Assembly: GCA_016271365.2 (NCBI GenBank)
Contig: CM028129.1
Coordinates: 843,218,001 to 843,282,000 of the forward strand
Length of the DNA: 64,000 nucleotides
Direction of reading: 5' to 3'
DNA from: Neoceratodus forsteri
Taxonomy: Eukaryota > Chordata > Ceratodontiformes > Ceratodontidae
In this document: positions 34,961 through 45,441 of the stretch, piece by piece
Numbering within the stretch: position 1 is the first letter of the stretch
Layout of the letters: every line of letters begins with the position of its first letter
Notes under the pieces: generated by a model
Told to the model about the DNA's origin: nothing
The model's database searches: none
Seen by the model: only the letters and a program-made list of their open reading frames with translations
Translations under genes and position numbers: made by a program

Positions 34961-35443
34961 TTAATTCAGCATGCTCAGGACTCTGTTCCTAGAAAAGACT
35001 CAAACCCTCCCCCTTCTCACCCAAATCCCCCCCCCCAGACCCCCACACTGGTATCATAGATTTAGTATCCAGTGAAGAAAAACAGGATACTTCCCACACA
35101 CTAAAGCCTACAAGTGGGGCCATCCCTGACTCTGCTATCTTGGTTACAGTGTGTTACAGAGATTCGGATCCCACAATACTTACTTCTGGGGTACCCATCC
35201 CCCCTCCCTAGAAGATGGTCTTCCAGGAATATAAAACCTAAAATGGACCCCTTCGGGTAGAAACAGAGTCTGCAAACCCCTTTGAAGCTCTGGCTTCTGA
35301 TTGTGGAGATTCTGAGATGGACCAAGATGAGTCAGCTTCTCAGCCTTCCACCTCCATTCATGCCACTCAAAACCCAGAACTGGTAGGTTACAGGGCCAAA
35401 AAGAAAAAGAAAAGAAAAAAAATAGCTTAAAGCTGCTATTCCC

Positions 35444-36280
35444 TTGAAGGTTGGATCCATAAACATTCGCAGTCTCTTGAACTCTGTAAAATGTCAGGCG
35501 GTTTTTGACTATATTCGTAAATCCAACTTGGATATATACTTCGTTCAAGAGACTTGGATGTTCACAAGTGATCAGATTAGATCCTTTCAGGGGAAATGGT
35601 TATGGGGCCCTTCCTACTGGTCCTTTGGGTTAGACTGTGCGAATGGGGTAGGTATTTTATTCAATGCATATTATTTTACACTGATTAAATTGATTGGCCT
35701 CTGTCCAGGGAGGGTACTGATATTGGATGGTGTTTGGAAAACATTTGATTGCACCTCATAAATATTTATGGCCCACAAACAAAGGCTGAGAGGGTGGCCT
35801 TATTTAATTCTGTTCAACCTTATTTGGTCACCTCTTACAAAATCTTTTTCTGTGGAGATTTTAACTGTAATATGAAGAAACAGGGAGATGTCTCTGACAA
35901 TACTAAGAACGTTTTTTGTGACTCCAGTGCTTTATATCGAGCAGTGGAGTCCACTGATTTGATAGATTGCAATAAATTTCACATCAAAGGACCATGTTTC
36001 ACCTACAAAAGAAATAAATATACTACCACCATAGATCATCTGTTTATTTCTAAAAATGTACCACAAATATCCTTTAAAACTATTCCTATGGAATTTTCAG
36101 ATCATGTGGTATTAGTAATTTTATTTGGTAGCAATCCAGTAGTTTCAAATAAATCCAATAGATGGAAATTAAATACATCCACCTTAACAGACCCCCATGT
36201 TAGAGCAGGGATTCTGGAATTAATCAAGGCTAGGTGCTCTGTCAGTTTCCTCTGTGCTAACCAGGGTGAATAGTGGCTGG
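35444..36280 (+). pseudogene. Tx1-type ORF2 endonuclease domain
   Basis: The start MKVGSINIRSLLNSVK is a typical ORF2 beginning. It is followed by NLDIYFVQETWMF (catalytic Glu), GVGILFNAYYF and, in the next frame (35749-36273), LINIYGPQTKAER, IFFCGDFNCNM (GDFN), TTTIDHLFISKNV and MEFSDHVVLVIL (SDH). All main catalytic blocks are present, with a single frame change near 35757. I chose 35444 as the start because this Met opens the conserved N-terminal strand. Confidence 0.85.
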
Positions 36281-36489
36281 ATTCCAAGGCTGATTTTAAA
36301 GCCTGGTTTCAACATTTTGGAAAAAACTGAGAATGATAAATATTTAAAATATATTTTATTATGACAACAACTACAAAAACTATTTACATTATCTAACACC
36401 TCTAGATACGATTATTCTAAACAAATCACTAGTTTGAAAACTGAGATGAAACAGTACCAATATGACAGAGCACACACACACTCCAGGCC

Positions 36490-37760
36490 TTGTTACAAAA
36501 TGAGACACAAAAATCCTCTATTGGTGATCCCTTTGAAGCTTGCAAATCCATTAGGAACTCCATTACAATGGATTCCTTAATTGATCAGCATGGAAAGGAA
36601 GCCTATACAACAGAAGATATGCATAAAACCATAAAATCTTTCATTCATTCTCATATCTCCATTGACCCTCCTTCAGAAGATATTATTGAAACTTATTTAC
36701 ATAACATAACCTTTCCACAGTTCCCAGAAGAAACTATGGCTATGCAGGACCAAATAGGAAGGAAGGAGATAGAATTGAAAAATCAAAAAACAAATAAATG
36801 GGACTTCTCCAGGAATGGATGGCCTTCCATATGAATTTTATAAATCCTTCTCCTCTGAGATTTCCATCTGCCTAGACACTGTCTTTAGCTATTTCTTTGC
36901 ATCACAAGAAATGCATCCAGCCTTTTTAGAAGGTCTGCTTATTTTTTTATTTAAATCTGGTGATAACGCCCATCTCCAGAATTGGAGACCGATCACGATT
37001 CTAAATTCTGATTATAAAATTTTAGCTCAGATTCTAAATAACAGATTAAAGCATTATGCTAACCTGGTAATCTCCCCTCAGCAATGTTGCAGTCTCCCCT
37101 GTAGAAAAATACAGCATGCCCTAATGATTATTAGAGATCTGATAGACTACCTATCACTATTGGGTACATCAGGCTGTGTTATCTCAGTCGATCAGGAGAA
37201 AGCCTTCAACAGGATATAACCCCCCTTTTGTTTTCTACCCTCAAAGCCTATGGGATGCCCTCAGGTATGATCCAACAGTTGAAATTAATGTATTCATCTA
37301 CCATAGTACACCAAGTAATCAGACAACAAATTACAGAGGGCTTCAATATCTCTATGGGAGTCCATCAAGGGTGCCCCCTTTGCCCACTTCTCTCTATATT
37401 TACTCTGGACCCCCTCCTAAGAAAATTGACTGAATAGCCTAAGTGGATGGGAATTTCGGGGACAGGGTTGGGGCTATATTACGAGTGCAAGCCTACGCAG
37501 ATGACATTTGTCTTTTTTTTTGCAGACCACACCCAGTTACTCTTTTTTTTTTTCAAGAAATGACCGTTTATTCCCACCTTTCAAATTTTAGACTAAATAT
37601 TACTAAATGCAGGGGTTTATTCTTAGGCACAGGCCTTCCTGAACCCAAATGTGTTGGTGGTATTAATATCTCTTCTGAACCATTGAAGATTTGGGGGATT
37701 ACTTTTGGGCCCCAAATTTGCCATCACTGAATTGGGATATCATGCTACAAAAAGTTGAGT
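36490..37760 (+). pseudogene. Tx1-type ORF2 reverse transcriptase
   Basis: Frame 36815-37219 carries DGLPYEFYKSF, LIFLFKSGDNAHLQNWRPIT, ILNSDYKILAQILNNRLK and VISVDQEKAFNRI (block A). After a frameshift at 37218 come MFSTLKAYGMPSGMIQQLKL and MGVHQGCPLCPLL, then (37443-37730) RVQAYADDICLFF with an intact YADD. FRLNITKCRGLFLGTG and LKIWGITFG follow. RT activity would need all breaks removed, so this is a relic. Confidence 0.85.
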
Positions 37761-38690
37761 CCAAAGTCCTTCAGTGGAGACATTGAAAAATGTCTAAACT
37801 GAAGAGAATTCAGATTATAAAACAATTTCTATTCCAAGTTTACTGTATGTTGCTATGATTTACCCTCCCCGGGGCAGATTGAAGTTAAGCTATATAGTCT
37901 TTTCTTCGAGATGTTATAGGGAAACAGATTGAACCCCATAAAATGGTGCTATACTTACCTAAGGAAAAAGGTGGTCTAGGAATGATTGACCCTGCAATAT
38001 TTTTTCATACACTGTTTATTTCCCAGACAGTCAGATGTGGGTTAGTTCCTTCAAACTCACCTCACAATAATTGGGTCCGACTAATTCTGTCACAATATTT
38101 CCAAGCATGGTGAATTACCCCTCCCAAAGTCTCTATTTACCTACACCTCCCAGAATGTTTTAGGCCGGCAGCTTCAAAATTATATAAAGGGGGCATAACT
38201 AAGCAGCTAATTCTACAAAGTACTTGGCGTAAACTGTATCAGGCTGTTATGGCTTTGATCTCTCCTACAGAACCTTTCTTCACCAACCTTCCTCCACATA
38301 AAAATAACTTGGTTTTGGCTCAGTTAACAAATCCTAGAATCCCCTCTTCTATGTGGGAGTATTTGTGGCTCTCAGTTTATAGTAGACTTAACATAAGGGG
38401 GAATGCAAAATATAAGGCCTTTAAAGAAAGAAATTGACCCATATGGATTGTATCAATCAAGAGGAAACTACAGAGCACTACCTTTTTAGTTGTTCTTATG
38501 TCAAACCTCTTTGGGAGTACCTAGCATTATTCTGGAACATGCAGTGGCTGGATCATATGAACTATGAATTGTTAATATTGGGTCAATACTCCCAAGTGGG
38601 GCCACTATACCACCCTGACACTTTAACTGTTTTCTTATGTTGCCTGAAATTCTACCTTTGACAAAGCAGGTGCCAGTGGGTACTATATCA
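37761..38690 (+). pseudogene. Tx1-type ORF2 C-terminal region
   Basis: The frames 38249-38437 and 38434-38661 overlap at a single ATGA-like junction. The second carries CINQEETTEHYLFSC and KPLWEYLALFW, a Cys/His pattern like the C-terminal zinc-binding motif of L1/Tx1 ORF2. The region upstream (37761-38248) is broken by stops. Confidence 0.7.
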
Positions 38691-38702
38691 GAAGAAGATG
38701 CC

Positions 38703-40085
38703 GTATGATAAATAATAATAATAATTTTATTTAATATATCACCTTTCAAAATGTCAAGACGCTTCACAAATACAAACATTCTATTAAGCAATAAATAAAG
38801 ATAAAATCATAGAAAATCAGGAAATGCTTTTTCCCATAGAAAAGTCTTCATTGCCTGCTTGAAGCTCCCCACAGTCCTGCACTCTCATAGTTGATGAGGT
38901 AGAGAATTCCAGAGGGATGGGGCAACAAGCATAAAAGCCTGAGCCCCAGATGACTTCAAGATAACCCTTGGAATCTCCAGCAACCCCTCAATCACCGAGC
39001 GGAGCTGTCGCACAGGGGTGTAAGGGATCAGAAGTTCTTTCAAGTTGTCAGAACCCAGTCCATGCAGGGCTTTGTAGGTTAACAAACCTACCTTAAAGGT
39101 GATCCACCACTGAACTAGCAGCCAGTGCAGATCGCGCAGCACTGGGGTAATGTGAGATCTCCTTGATACCCCAGTCAATAAACATGCAGCAGCATTCTGC
39201 ACTAGCTGCAAGTGGCAGATATCAACCCCAGGAAGCCCTAGGTACAGGGAGCTACAATAGTCAAGGCGCGAGGTCACAAAGGCATGGACCAGAACAGGCA
39301 AGTCACTGGACGGAATGAGGAGCTTGATCCTGGCAATGTTCCTAAGATGGTAAAAGGCTAACTTAATGACTGCAGACACCTGATGACGAAGGGTCAGCCC
39401 ATCGTCAAGTATCACTCCCAGGTCATGTACCCATTCAGAGGTAAGGATCTGTTTGCCCCCCAGAAATAAGCCAGAGGGCAAGTCAGTCCTCAACCCCTCA
39501 GTCCTGCGACCTGGGTCCACCATCAAGACCTCAGTCTTTCCTGCATCCAACTTTAACCTGCTGGAACTCATCCAATCTTGGATTTCAGCGAGGCAGCTGT
39601 TAAATACCGAGAGAGCACACACCTGGTTGGGGGCAAAAGGCAGGTAGAGCTGGGTATCATCAGCATAGCAGTGAAACCTCAGTCCATACCATCTTACAAT
39701 ATCTCCGAGGGGCAGCATATACACTGCAAACAACATGGGGGACAGCACCGAGCCCTGGGGCACCCCACAAGGCAGACAGAAGGACTCGGAAGAAAATATT
39801 CCTGAGACAACTCTCTGAGTTCAACCGGTGAGGAACATTGAAAACCATCTGAGCACTGTACCAGTCAGCCCACAGATGGACCTCAGGTGCTTGAGCAGAA
39901 CTCCATGGTCGACAGTGTCAAAGGCTGAAGAGAGATCAAGGAGTACCAAGATAGAGCAGTTTCTCCGATCTCTCGCCATCAGGAGATCATTGAGCACCCG
40001 AACCAGAGCAGTCTCAGTACTGTGCCTCTTACAAAAACCTGATTGGAGAGGTAAGGCACTTAATTCACAAAGCCATGGTCAAAAT
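38703..40085 (-). mobile_element. L2-clade LINE, 5'-truncated
   Basis: The 3' tail is at 38706, seen on + as aataataataataattttat then tatatcacctttcaaa, a common L2-type end. The long - frame 38885-39763 is RT and C-terminal region. Farther 5', the reverse complement of 39898-39955 gives LVLLDLSSAFDTVDHG, RT block A. The copy therefore covers RT block A to the 3' end and lacks the endonuclease. Confidence 0.88.
38885..39763 (-). pseudogene. L2-clade ORF2 fragment, RT to C-terminus (292 codons open)
   Basis: The frame opens MPQGSVLSPMLFAVYMLPLG (RT block B), then FHCYADDTQLYLPF (catalytic YADD), SSRLKLDAGKTEVLM, WVHDLGVILDDGLTL, RLDYCSSLYLGLP, LQLVQNAAACLLTGV, LRDLHWLLVQWWITFKVGLL and LVAPSLWNSLPHQL. 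This is the full L2-style RT end with no stop for 879 bases, the longest intact coding stretch in the window. Upstream RT text is in other frames, so the gene is broken. Confidence 0.9.
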
Positions 40086-40455
40086 CTATCTGAAAGATGT
40101 TACAATACATACTTCCCAAAAGGTTCTCTAATGGTGGAAAGGGTTTAGTATGTTTATTAAATATAAATGAACATCTGGTATGACTTATAATGTATCTTTT
40201 GAACAGAATTTGTATCCATTATAGGGTAAAGTAATATTGTAGTATTTAGCTTCTCATTTAAATTTCCACCTCCTTTAAGGAAGTGAAAATAATTCTTGTA
40301 CTTTGCTGTATTTTATTTGTTTTTTAAGTTGTACCTTTTTCAACAAAAGTATGCATCTAATAATATCTTGTTTTTCCTTTAATTTATGATACCTTAATAT
40401 CTGATTGTATTATGTGTATTTGATGTTATAATAATAAAATTCCCCTACTTTTTTC
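40086..40455. other. AT-rich spacer, possibly displaced Tx1 3' region
   Basis: It starts with text translating as MVKIYLKDVTIHTSQK and WWKGF, which would suit the end of the Tx1 ORF2 interrupted at 38700. It ends with TATAATAATAAAA at 40428. The assignment is an inference. Confidence 0.3.
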
Positions 40456-40697
40456 GAGAAGTGTCATGGGATCTTTAACATCCACCTGAACTATCACCAG
40501 AAAAGGCAGATGGGACCTCGGTTTAATGTCTCATCCGAAAGATGGCACCTCAGGAGTGCAGCATCCCCATCATGCTGCACTGCAGTCTCAGTATTGGGAT
40601 ATTAACCCAAGTGCCTGGTGTGGGGATAGAACCCACAGCCTTCTAATCCCCTGGCTTCAGAGGCAAGTCTGCTACCTGCTGAGCCACTGACATTGCT
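40456..40697 (-). mobile_element. tRNA-like SINE, copy 2 (longer)
   Basis: It contains gtcatgggatctttaacatc, ggacctcggtttaatgtctc, gtgcagcatccccatcatgc, gaacccacagccttc and ctgctgagccactgac. It matches copy 1 at 25660 and extends further left. The - strand B-box-like phrase is gtgggttctatcccc. Confidence 0.7.
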
Positions 40698-40699
40698 AA

Positions 40700-41510
40700 A
40701 CCCAAGGTCCCTTTCCTGTCTTGTGACTTCCAGCACCTCCTCCCATCCTATACATAGCACCAGGGTTCATGTGCCCTAGCTGCATGATTTTGCACTTTTT
40801 GGCTTTGATCCCTAGCTGCCATGTCTTCCACCCCTCTTCTAGTTTCCCTAGATCTCTGTGCATTGTCTCATCTCCCTCCTGGGTGTCTGCCTATTGCAGA
40901 TGTTGGTGTCACATGTAAATAGAAAAATCTTTCCCTGCAGTTTCTCTGCAATGTCCGCTTTGAAGAAAATGAAGAGGACTAGCTCCAACACTAAACCCTG
41001 TGGTACCCTGCTGGTCACCCCCATCCTTAGAGTATGTGCTATTTACCATTGCACTCTGCCTTCTGTCTGTTAGCTAGTTGCAAACCCATGTTACCATTTT
41101 TGCCCCACACCCAAATTGGTTAGCGTCCTAATCAGCCTTCTGTGTGGCACAGTGTTTAAGGCCTTTCTGAAGTTTAGATTGACTATGTCCTCTGCCCTTC
41201 CATGGTCTATATCCCTGGTCACCCAGACAATTAAATCTATTAGATTCGTTTGGCATGACCTTCCTCCCATGCACCCGTGGTACCTTTGATTCTGCAATCC
41301 ATTGACTTCAAAGTAAGCAACCAGTCTCTCTTTTAGTAGGATTTCCATCAGTTTCCCAGCCACTGAAGTTAGACTGATTGGCCTGTAGTTACAAGATTCC
41401 TCCCTACTGCTACTCCTATGCAGAAGGATCATGTCAGCCCTTCTCTGGCCTCCAGAATAAGTCCTGTTTGCAGTGAGTTGTTGAACAAGGCTGTCCACAA
41501 TTTACAGTAA
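40700..41510 (-). mobile_element. CR1 internal fragment (RT region)
   Basis: The - frame 41091-41498 gives RADMILLHRSSSREESCNYR, PISLTSVAGKLMEILLKERL, GGRSCQTNLIDLI and LNFRKALNTVPHRRLIRTL (block A). Farther along, 40720-41040 holds the antisense of the CR1 region around the QGTTGFSV and LGKLEEGWKTWQLG blocks. The 3' end of the element is missing, cut by the SINE at 40456-40697. Confidence 0.85.
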
Positions 41511-41720
41511 TAATAGGTTCCCTGGTAGTCAAGCAGATCCCCTCTCCACTGAGTGACAACCACTCACCTGCCCACCTGGTGAGGACCCCCTGCATCCTTC
41601 ATCCCCCACCCTGATTATCAGTTATTCACCAAATGATGATTACTGGTACTGCCCTCTGCTGACCTCTTCAACCAGCTGCCATCTGACATGCACAGAGCAG
41701 GATTTTAAATAAGCTGAGAA

Positions 41721-41749
41721 AATTGATTAGCACTTTCTGCTAATCAATT
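41721..41749. repeat. Perfect 12 bp hairpin
   Basis: AATTGATTAGCA and TGCTAATCAATT flank a five-base loop (ctttc). Confidence 0.85.
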
Positions 41750-41904
41750 GTGAAAATGCATAGCATTTGCCTTAATTTGTTTAGCAAAATTAAAAATACT
41801 AAAAATGTGTTTATACAGTTTTAAAAAAAACTTTATCCTATACAAAAATTCTCATTAAAATGAACTGTCTTTGTGTGATCTGTTTCAGTACATAAACACA
41901 AGCC

Positions 41905-42470
41905 TAATTGGCAGTAGAGCTGTGGATTAGCTTGGTACATCCAGTAGACCTGGGTTTGATTCCCATAACCTCCACTTGCATACTGTGTGACTCTGAGCAA
42001 GTCACTTAATTTCCCCTGAAAACAGGCATCTAGTGGTCCATACCTGGGAACCAAAGACTTAGACACCCCACTGACTCCAGCAGACCTAGGTTTGATTCCC
42101 ACAACCTCCACTTGCATACTGTACTCTGAGCAAGTCACTTAACCTCCCCTGAAACAGGCATTTGCATGTGTGGGCCATATGTGGGTACCAAAGAATTAGA
42201 CACCCCACTCACTCCAGCAGACCTAGGTTTGATTCCTCCTGCAACCTTCACTTGCATATTGTCTGACTCTAAGCAAGTCACTAACCTCCCCTGAAAACAG
42301 GCACTTTCATGTGTGGGCTCCATACCTGGGTACAAAAGAATGAAGACACCCCATTCACTAACAGACCTAGGTTTCATTCCTCCCACAACCTCCACTTGCA
42401 TATTGTGTGATTCTGACAAAGTCACTTCCCTCCACCCCTGTATTCAGGTCACCCCTAGAAACAGGCACTT
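41905..42470 (-). repeat. Tandem array of a MIR-like SINE core, four units
   Basis: Each unit reads on + gcagacctaggtttgattcc (B-box-like ggtttgattcc), then cctccacttgcatac, gtgtgactctgagcaagtca and cttaacctcccctga. The B-box-like phrase recurs near 41953, 42089, 42226 and 42370, a period of 136-144 bases. The agcaagtcacttaacctc text and its distance from the B box match the MIR/CORE-SINE design. The units read in + orientation for the B box, so the SINE sense strand is +, although long frames appear on -. Confidence 0.75.
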
Positions 42471-42934
42471 GTATTTATAAGTGTGCCATACCTGCAGCAT
42501 GTTACTCTGTTTGTTGGTCTGCTGTCTGCTCTGCTGTGCTGCCAGACAACTGCTCCCATGGTCCCAGCAGCTGCGCTTGGTTCCAAAACCCAGAACGAAC
42601 AGGCACTGGGGGCAGACTGGATATGCAGCAGTGGGAAAAGGGGGGCGGCGCAGTCGGAGCAGAGGGATGACTACTTGAAAAGCCAGAGAGACTGGCTGTT
42701 TCCCCCTCGAGTTGCCTGGTGTTTTGGTGCTGCAGCCACCAAAAGTATACTGTAATAGTCTCACCGCCGCCACCCTGAATCTGCCAGCAGTCACACCCAG
42801 TAGTGCTTTGCTATATCTCAAAGCACAACTGGGAGCAACTGCCGGTGATGAAAATGTTATAGCATGCTGGTGGCTGAGGAGAATGAGGAGGCTCACAGAA
42901 TGGATCGCATTTTTTAGTGATCCAAAGTAGAAGT
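42471..42934. other. Unassigned GC-richer interior
   Basis: Overlapping frames occur on both strands (for example 42483-42755), but none resembles a known protein. CpG content is higher than in neighbours. Confidence 0.35.
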
Positions 42935-43099
42935 GGGTCGCATGAGCAGCTGTTTCGCATCGCCATTGTTTGGTGAAGAACCAGTGACCAGGATTTGGAG
43001 GGGGGGTTTGGGGTGGGGAGTCCTCAGCTGGTGGGTGGGTGAGGAGTTGTCACTTAGTGGAGGGGGTTGCTAGACTACTAACAAATGTATTAATGTATT

Positions 43100-44070
43100 A
43101 CATCGTGGTGATCAGGGGTAAGGGGACCACTAGACTGCCAGGGACTTACATTTGAAACATAGGCAATCAGGGGGAGTGGGTCCTATAGACTAACAGGGTC
43201 ACCCTCTAAATGAGAGGGGTGTCCATTAGACTACAAGGGAATTACATGTAAAACTTGGGTGACTGGGGGGGGGTGTCCACAAAACTACCAGGGAATTACA
43301 TTTAAAACATGTTGATTAGCCAACCCGGTGGTGAAAAGGGCTGAGGCACTGTGGGCACATTACCTTTTCTCACACTGGTGACCTGGATTCGGGAATAGAT
43401 GTGAATCGCTCAGGGGTCAGCCAGGGGAGAAAGGATTGAGCATCTGTAGGACTGCTCTACTTCCTTGTGGACTGATCTACTTCCACGTGGAGGGGGGAGT
43501 AGTATGACTTGCTGCTTGACTGCCACCTGGAGGAATCCAGGCAGTGGTGCATGTGAGTCACCTTGTGGGTGGACACACATTTAGAGCACCAGATGTGTCT
43601 CCATGTAGGCTGAGCTCACACATGTGCTCATTGTATGTCCGTGGAGTCAGGGGCATAAATCATGAGGAAAACATGGACGACGGGCTCCACAAAATCCTGC
43701 TTATCAAGTCACAAGCCTGCCTGACCTCACAGGAACCTGGGACAGTCTGGATGCATGTTCTGGGGGGAGGATGGCCCTCCCTCTCTGGCTATGCCACGGA
43801 GGAGCATTCTGTGGGAGATAAGGTCCCCCATAACGGAGGGGGCTGGGATGGCTGAAGATGACATAACAGGGATGAGTAAGCTGCTAGGTCCTGCTATGAG
43901 GATAAACAGTTGTATGGAAAACAAACATGGATAATCAAGGGATGGGAGTCTGCTAGACTACTAGGACTTCTTACTTTACATCATGGGCAAGCAGGAATAC
44001 GGGGTCCACTAGACCACCAGGGAATTACATTTAAAACATGGGTGATTGGGAGGAGGGGGGGGATCCACCA
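43100..44070 (-). repeat. 60-65 bp tandem array, split by a SINE
   Basis: On + the landmark ccactagactgccagggac recurs in variants near 43127, 43186, 43230, 43295, 43950 and 44010, each followed by ttacatttaaaacatgg and a G-run. It is the reverse complement of the units at 30036-30290. The SINE at 43320-43920 interrupts one unit. Confidence 0.8.
43320..43920 (+). mobile_element. Long SINE, copy 1 (family also at 51304 and 59701)
   Basis: The text gacctggattcgggaatag, agaaaggattgagcatctgt, aggactgctctacttcc, gcttgactgccacctggagg and its order match 59750-59880. The flanks aacatgttgattag (left) and aaacatggataatcaag (right) may be an aged target-site duplication. It inserted into a unit of the 60-65 bp array. 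Confidence 0.6.
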
Positions 44071-45130
44071 GGGAGTTTGACCTGCAGTAAATCCACCTGG
44101 CATTCGGGGGCACCATCTTAGCACCCAGTTAAGGTAGGGTTTTGGCAGCAGTAAACAGGGCTATGCTGGTGGTTGTTTAGCACCACCAAAACCTTTAAAT
44201 ATATCTCTGCACCCTTTATGCATGAGGGTCCCTTATTTACCTAGGTGCGGCGGTATATTTTGTGTGAGTGTGCTGCCAGTTTAGCGTGTCACTCCAGGGA
44301 CCTCTGAATATGGGCCTGACTGGAGCACCAGCATTATTCATGGTTAGCACAGCTCTAACCTGTACAGTGTTATGCTAACTTTTTGATTATACAATGGCCA
44401 GAAAGAATCCTGGATTCTGATTGGACAATCTACGGCTAGACCTGTGATGTTATCCTGGCATAACATCACACCCATGATGTTATCCTGGATAACATCATGG
44501 ATCTAGTCCCAGCACACTGACGACCTCATAAATCTAAAAGGAAACAGTCCACGATCAGTCAGCGTGACTGACCTCCCGATTCCTGCCTATGCTTAACATA
44601 CCCGGTTTAAAACATCAAAATTTAAATCCCTCCTTCCCACAGCACACAAAGTAACAAAAATGACACCCAGTAATCCAGAACCCTGACACTTTCCCACATG
44701 GAGTTTCATTTTCTTACTCGGAAAAAAAGCCATGAACCAATTGAAAGCCGTCTTAACAATCGGCTGCACCGCAATCCTCCGCTCTACTACAAGACGCCGG
44801 TCCGTGACCACCGTAACAAACTGTAATTTTTTTTTAAACAGAAAAAAAACACAGGCAAAGCTGTCACATCTGCTTTACAAGCAAATACCCCCACTGCCTC
44901 CCACTCTCCATGTATTCCACGCTGCCAAATGTAATAGCATATCCCTCCCAGTCTCCTCGCACTGTGGCTGCAATACAAGCGGAGCGTGTGAGTGATCATG
45001 CTTCAGTTTCTTACCTCTTTGACCATTTGAAACTTCAAAATTAGAGACGATGCTGAGCCGGGGAGGTATTCAAAATTCTTCTTTTTCTAATTTAATGCTA
45101 GACACTGTGAGAGCAGGGAAGGGGGGAAAC
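44071..45130. other. Unassigned sequence with two adjacent hairpins
   Basis: It contains 44290-44317, the reverse of the 29650 terminus, and two short perfect hairpins (listed next). From 44590 to 45000 CpG density rises, with overlapping frames of 70-87 codons on both strands that I cannot assign. Confidence 0.35.
44443..44500. repeat. Two adjacent perfect hairpins sharing TGATGTTATCC
   Basis: 44443-44470 pairs TGTGATGTTAT with ATAACATCACA around six bases. 44472-44500 pairs CCATGATGTTATCC with GGATAACATCATGG around one base. Both are perfect. Only one base lies between them. Confidence 0.85.
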
Positions 45131-45441
45131 GATGTGGCTCTTTCTTTTTTTTTTTAATTCTTTCTTTCCCTTCTTACCACCTTGCTTCCTTTTCTTTGGG
45201 AGACTTTTTTGTGGCCTTGTACGTCCCTGCTCATTGTGCCAGGTGCCAGTGCAGTCCATACCCCCTCATGGAGCCTTGGTTGTACCCCCAGGCGGGTATG
45301 GGACGGGACCCCCTTACTATCCCGACGTGTCTGTCTTTTGTCAGGGGGATGTTGTCATCAGGCGCTGGCAGGGACACTGTGGCCCTGCATGAAGAAAAGA
45401 GATCACATCTGACCTCATTTGCTCAGAGGAGTGGGTGGGCA

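Larger units (their letters stand above)
32826..38690 (+). mobile_element. Tx1-clade non-LTR retrotransposon, both ORFs, decayed
   Basis: ORF1 spans about 32840-34960 and ends with zinc knuckles. ORF2 starts at 35444 with endonuclease, then RT (36815-37500) and a C-terminal region ending near 38680. This two-ORF layout with CCHC ORF1 and this RT sequence type matches the Tx1 branch of the L1 superfamily. ORF2 has several stops and frameshifts. Its 3' side meets an L2 on - at 38703, and 40085-40440 may be displaced Tx1 sequence. Confidence 0.82.
41520..43085. mobile_element. Foldback structure with ~150 bp inverted arms
   Basis: The left arm (41520-41680) starts ccctggtagtcaagca and includes actgagtgacaac and ttcaccaaa. 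The right arm (42935-43085) is its diverged reverse complement, including tttggtgaagaacc, ttgtcacttagtgg and gctagactactaac. A 1.25 kb interior holds the SINE tandem array and unassigned sequence. The left outer phrase is also one unit of the gtctagtgg array. Confidence 0.5.

Noticed and set aside
41833..42425. Repetitive - frames as a tandem-repeat protein
   Set aside because: They are the antisense of the MIR-like SINE array, and the B-box-like motif lies on +.
42483..42755. 90-codon frame with signal-peptide-like start
   Set aside because: Overlapping frames of similar size occur on both strands in this GC-richer stretch, and no homology or exon structure is visible.
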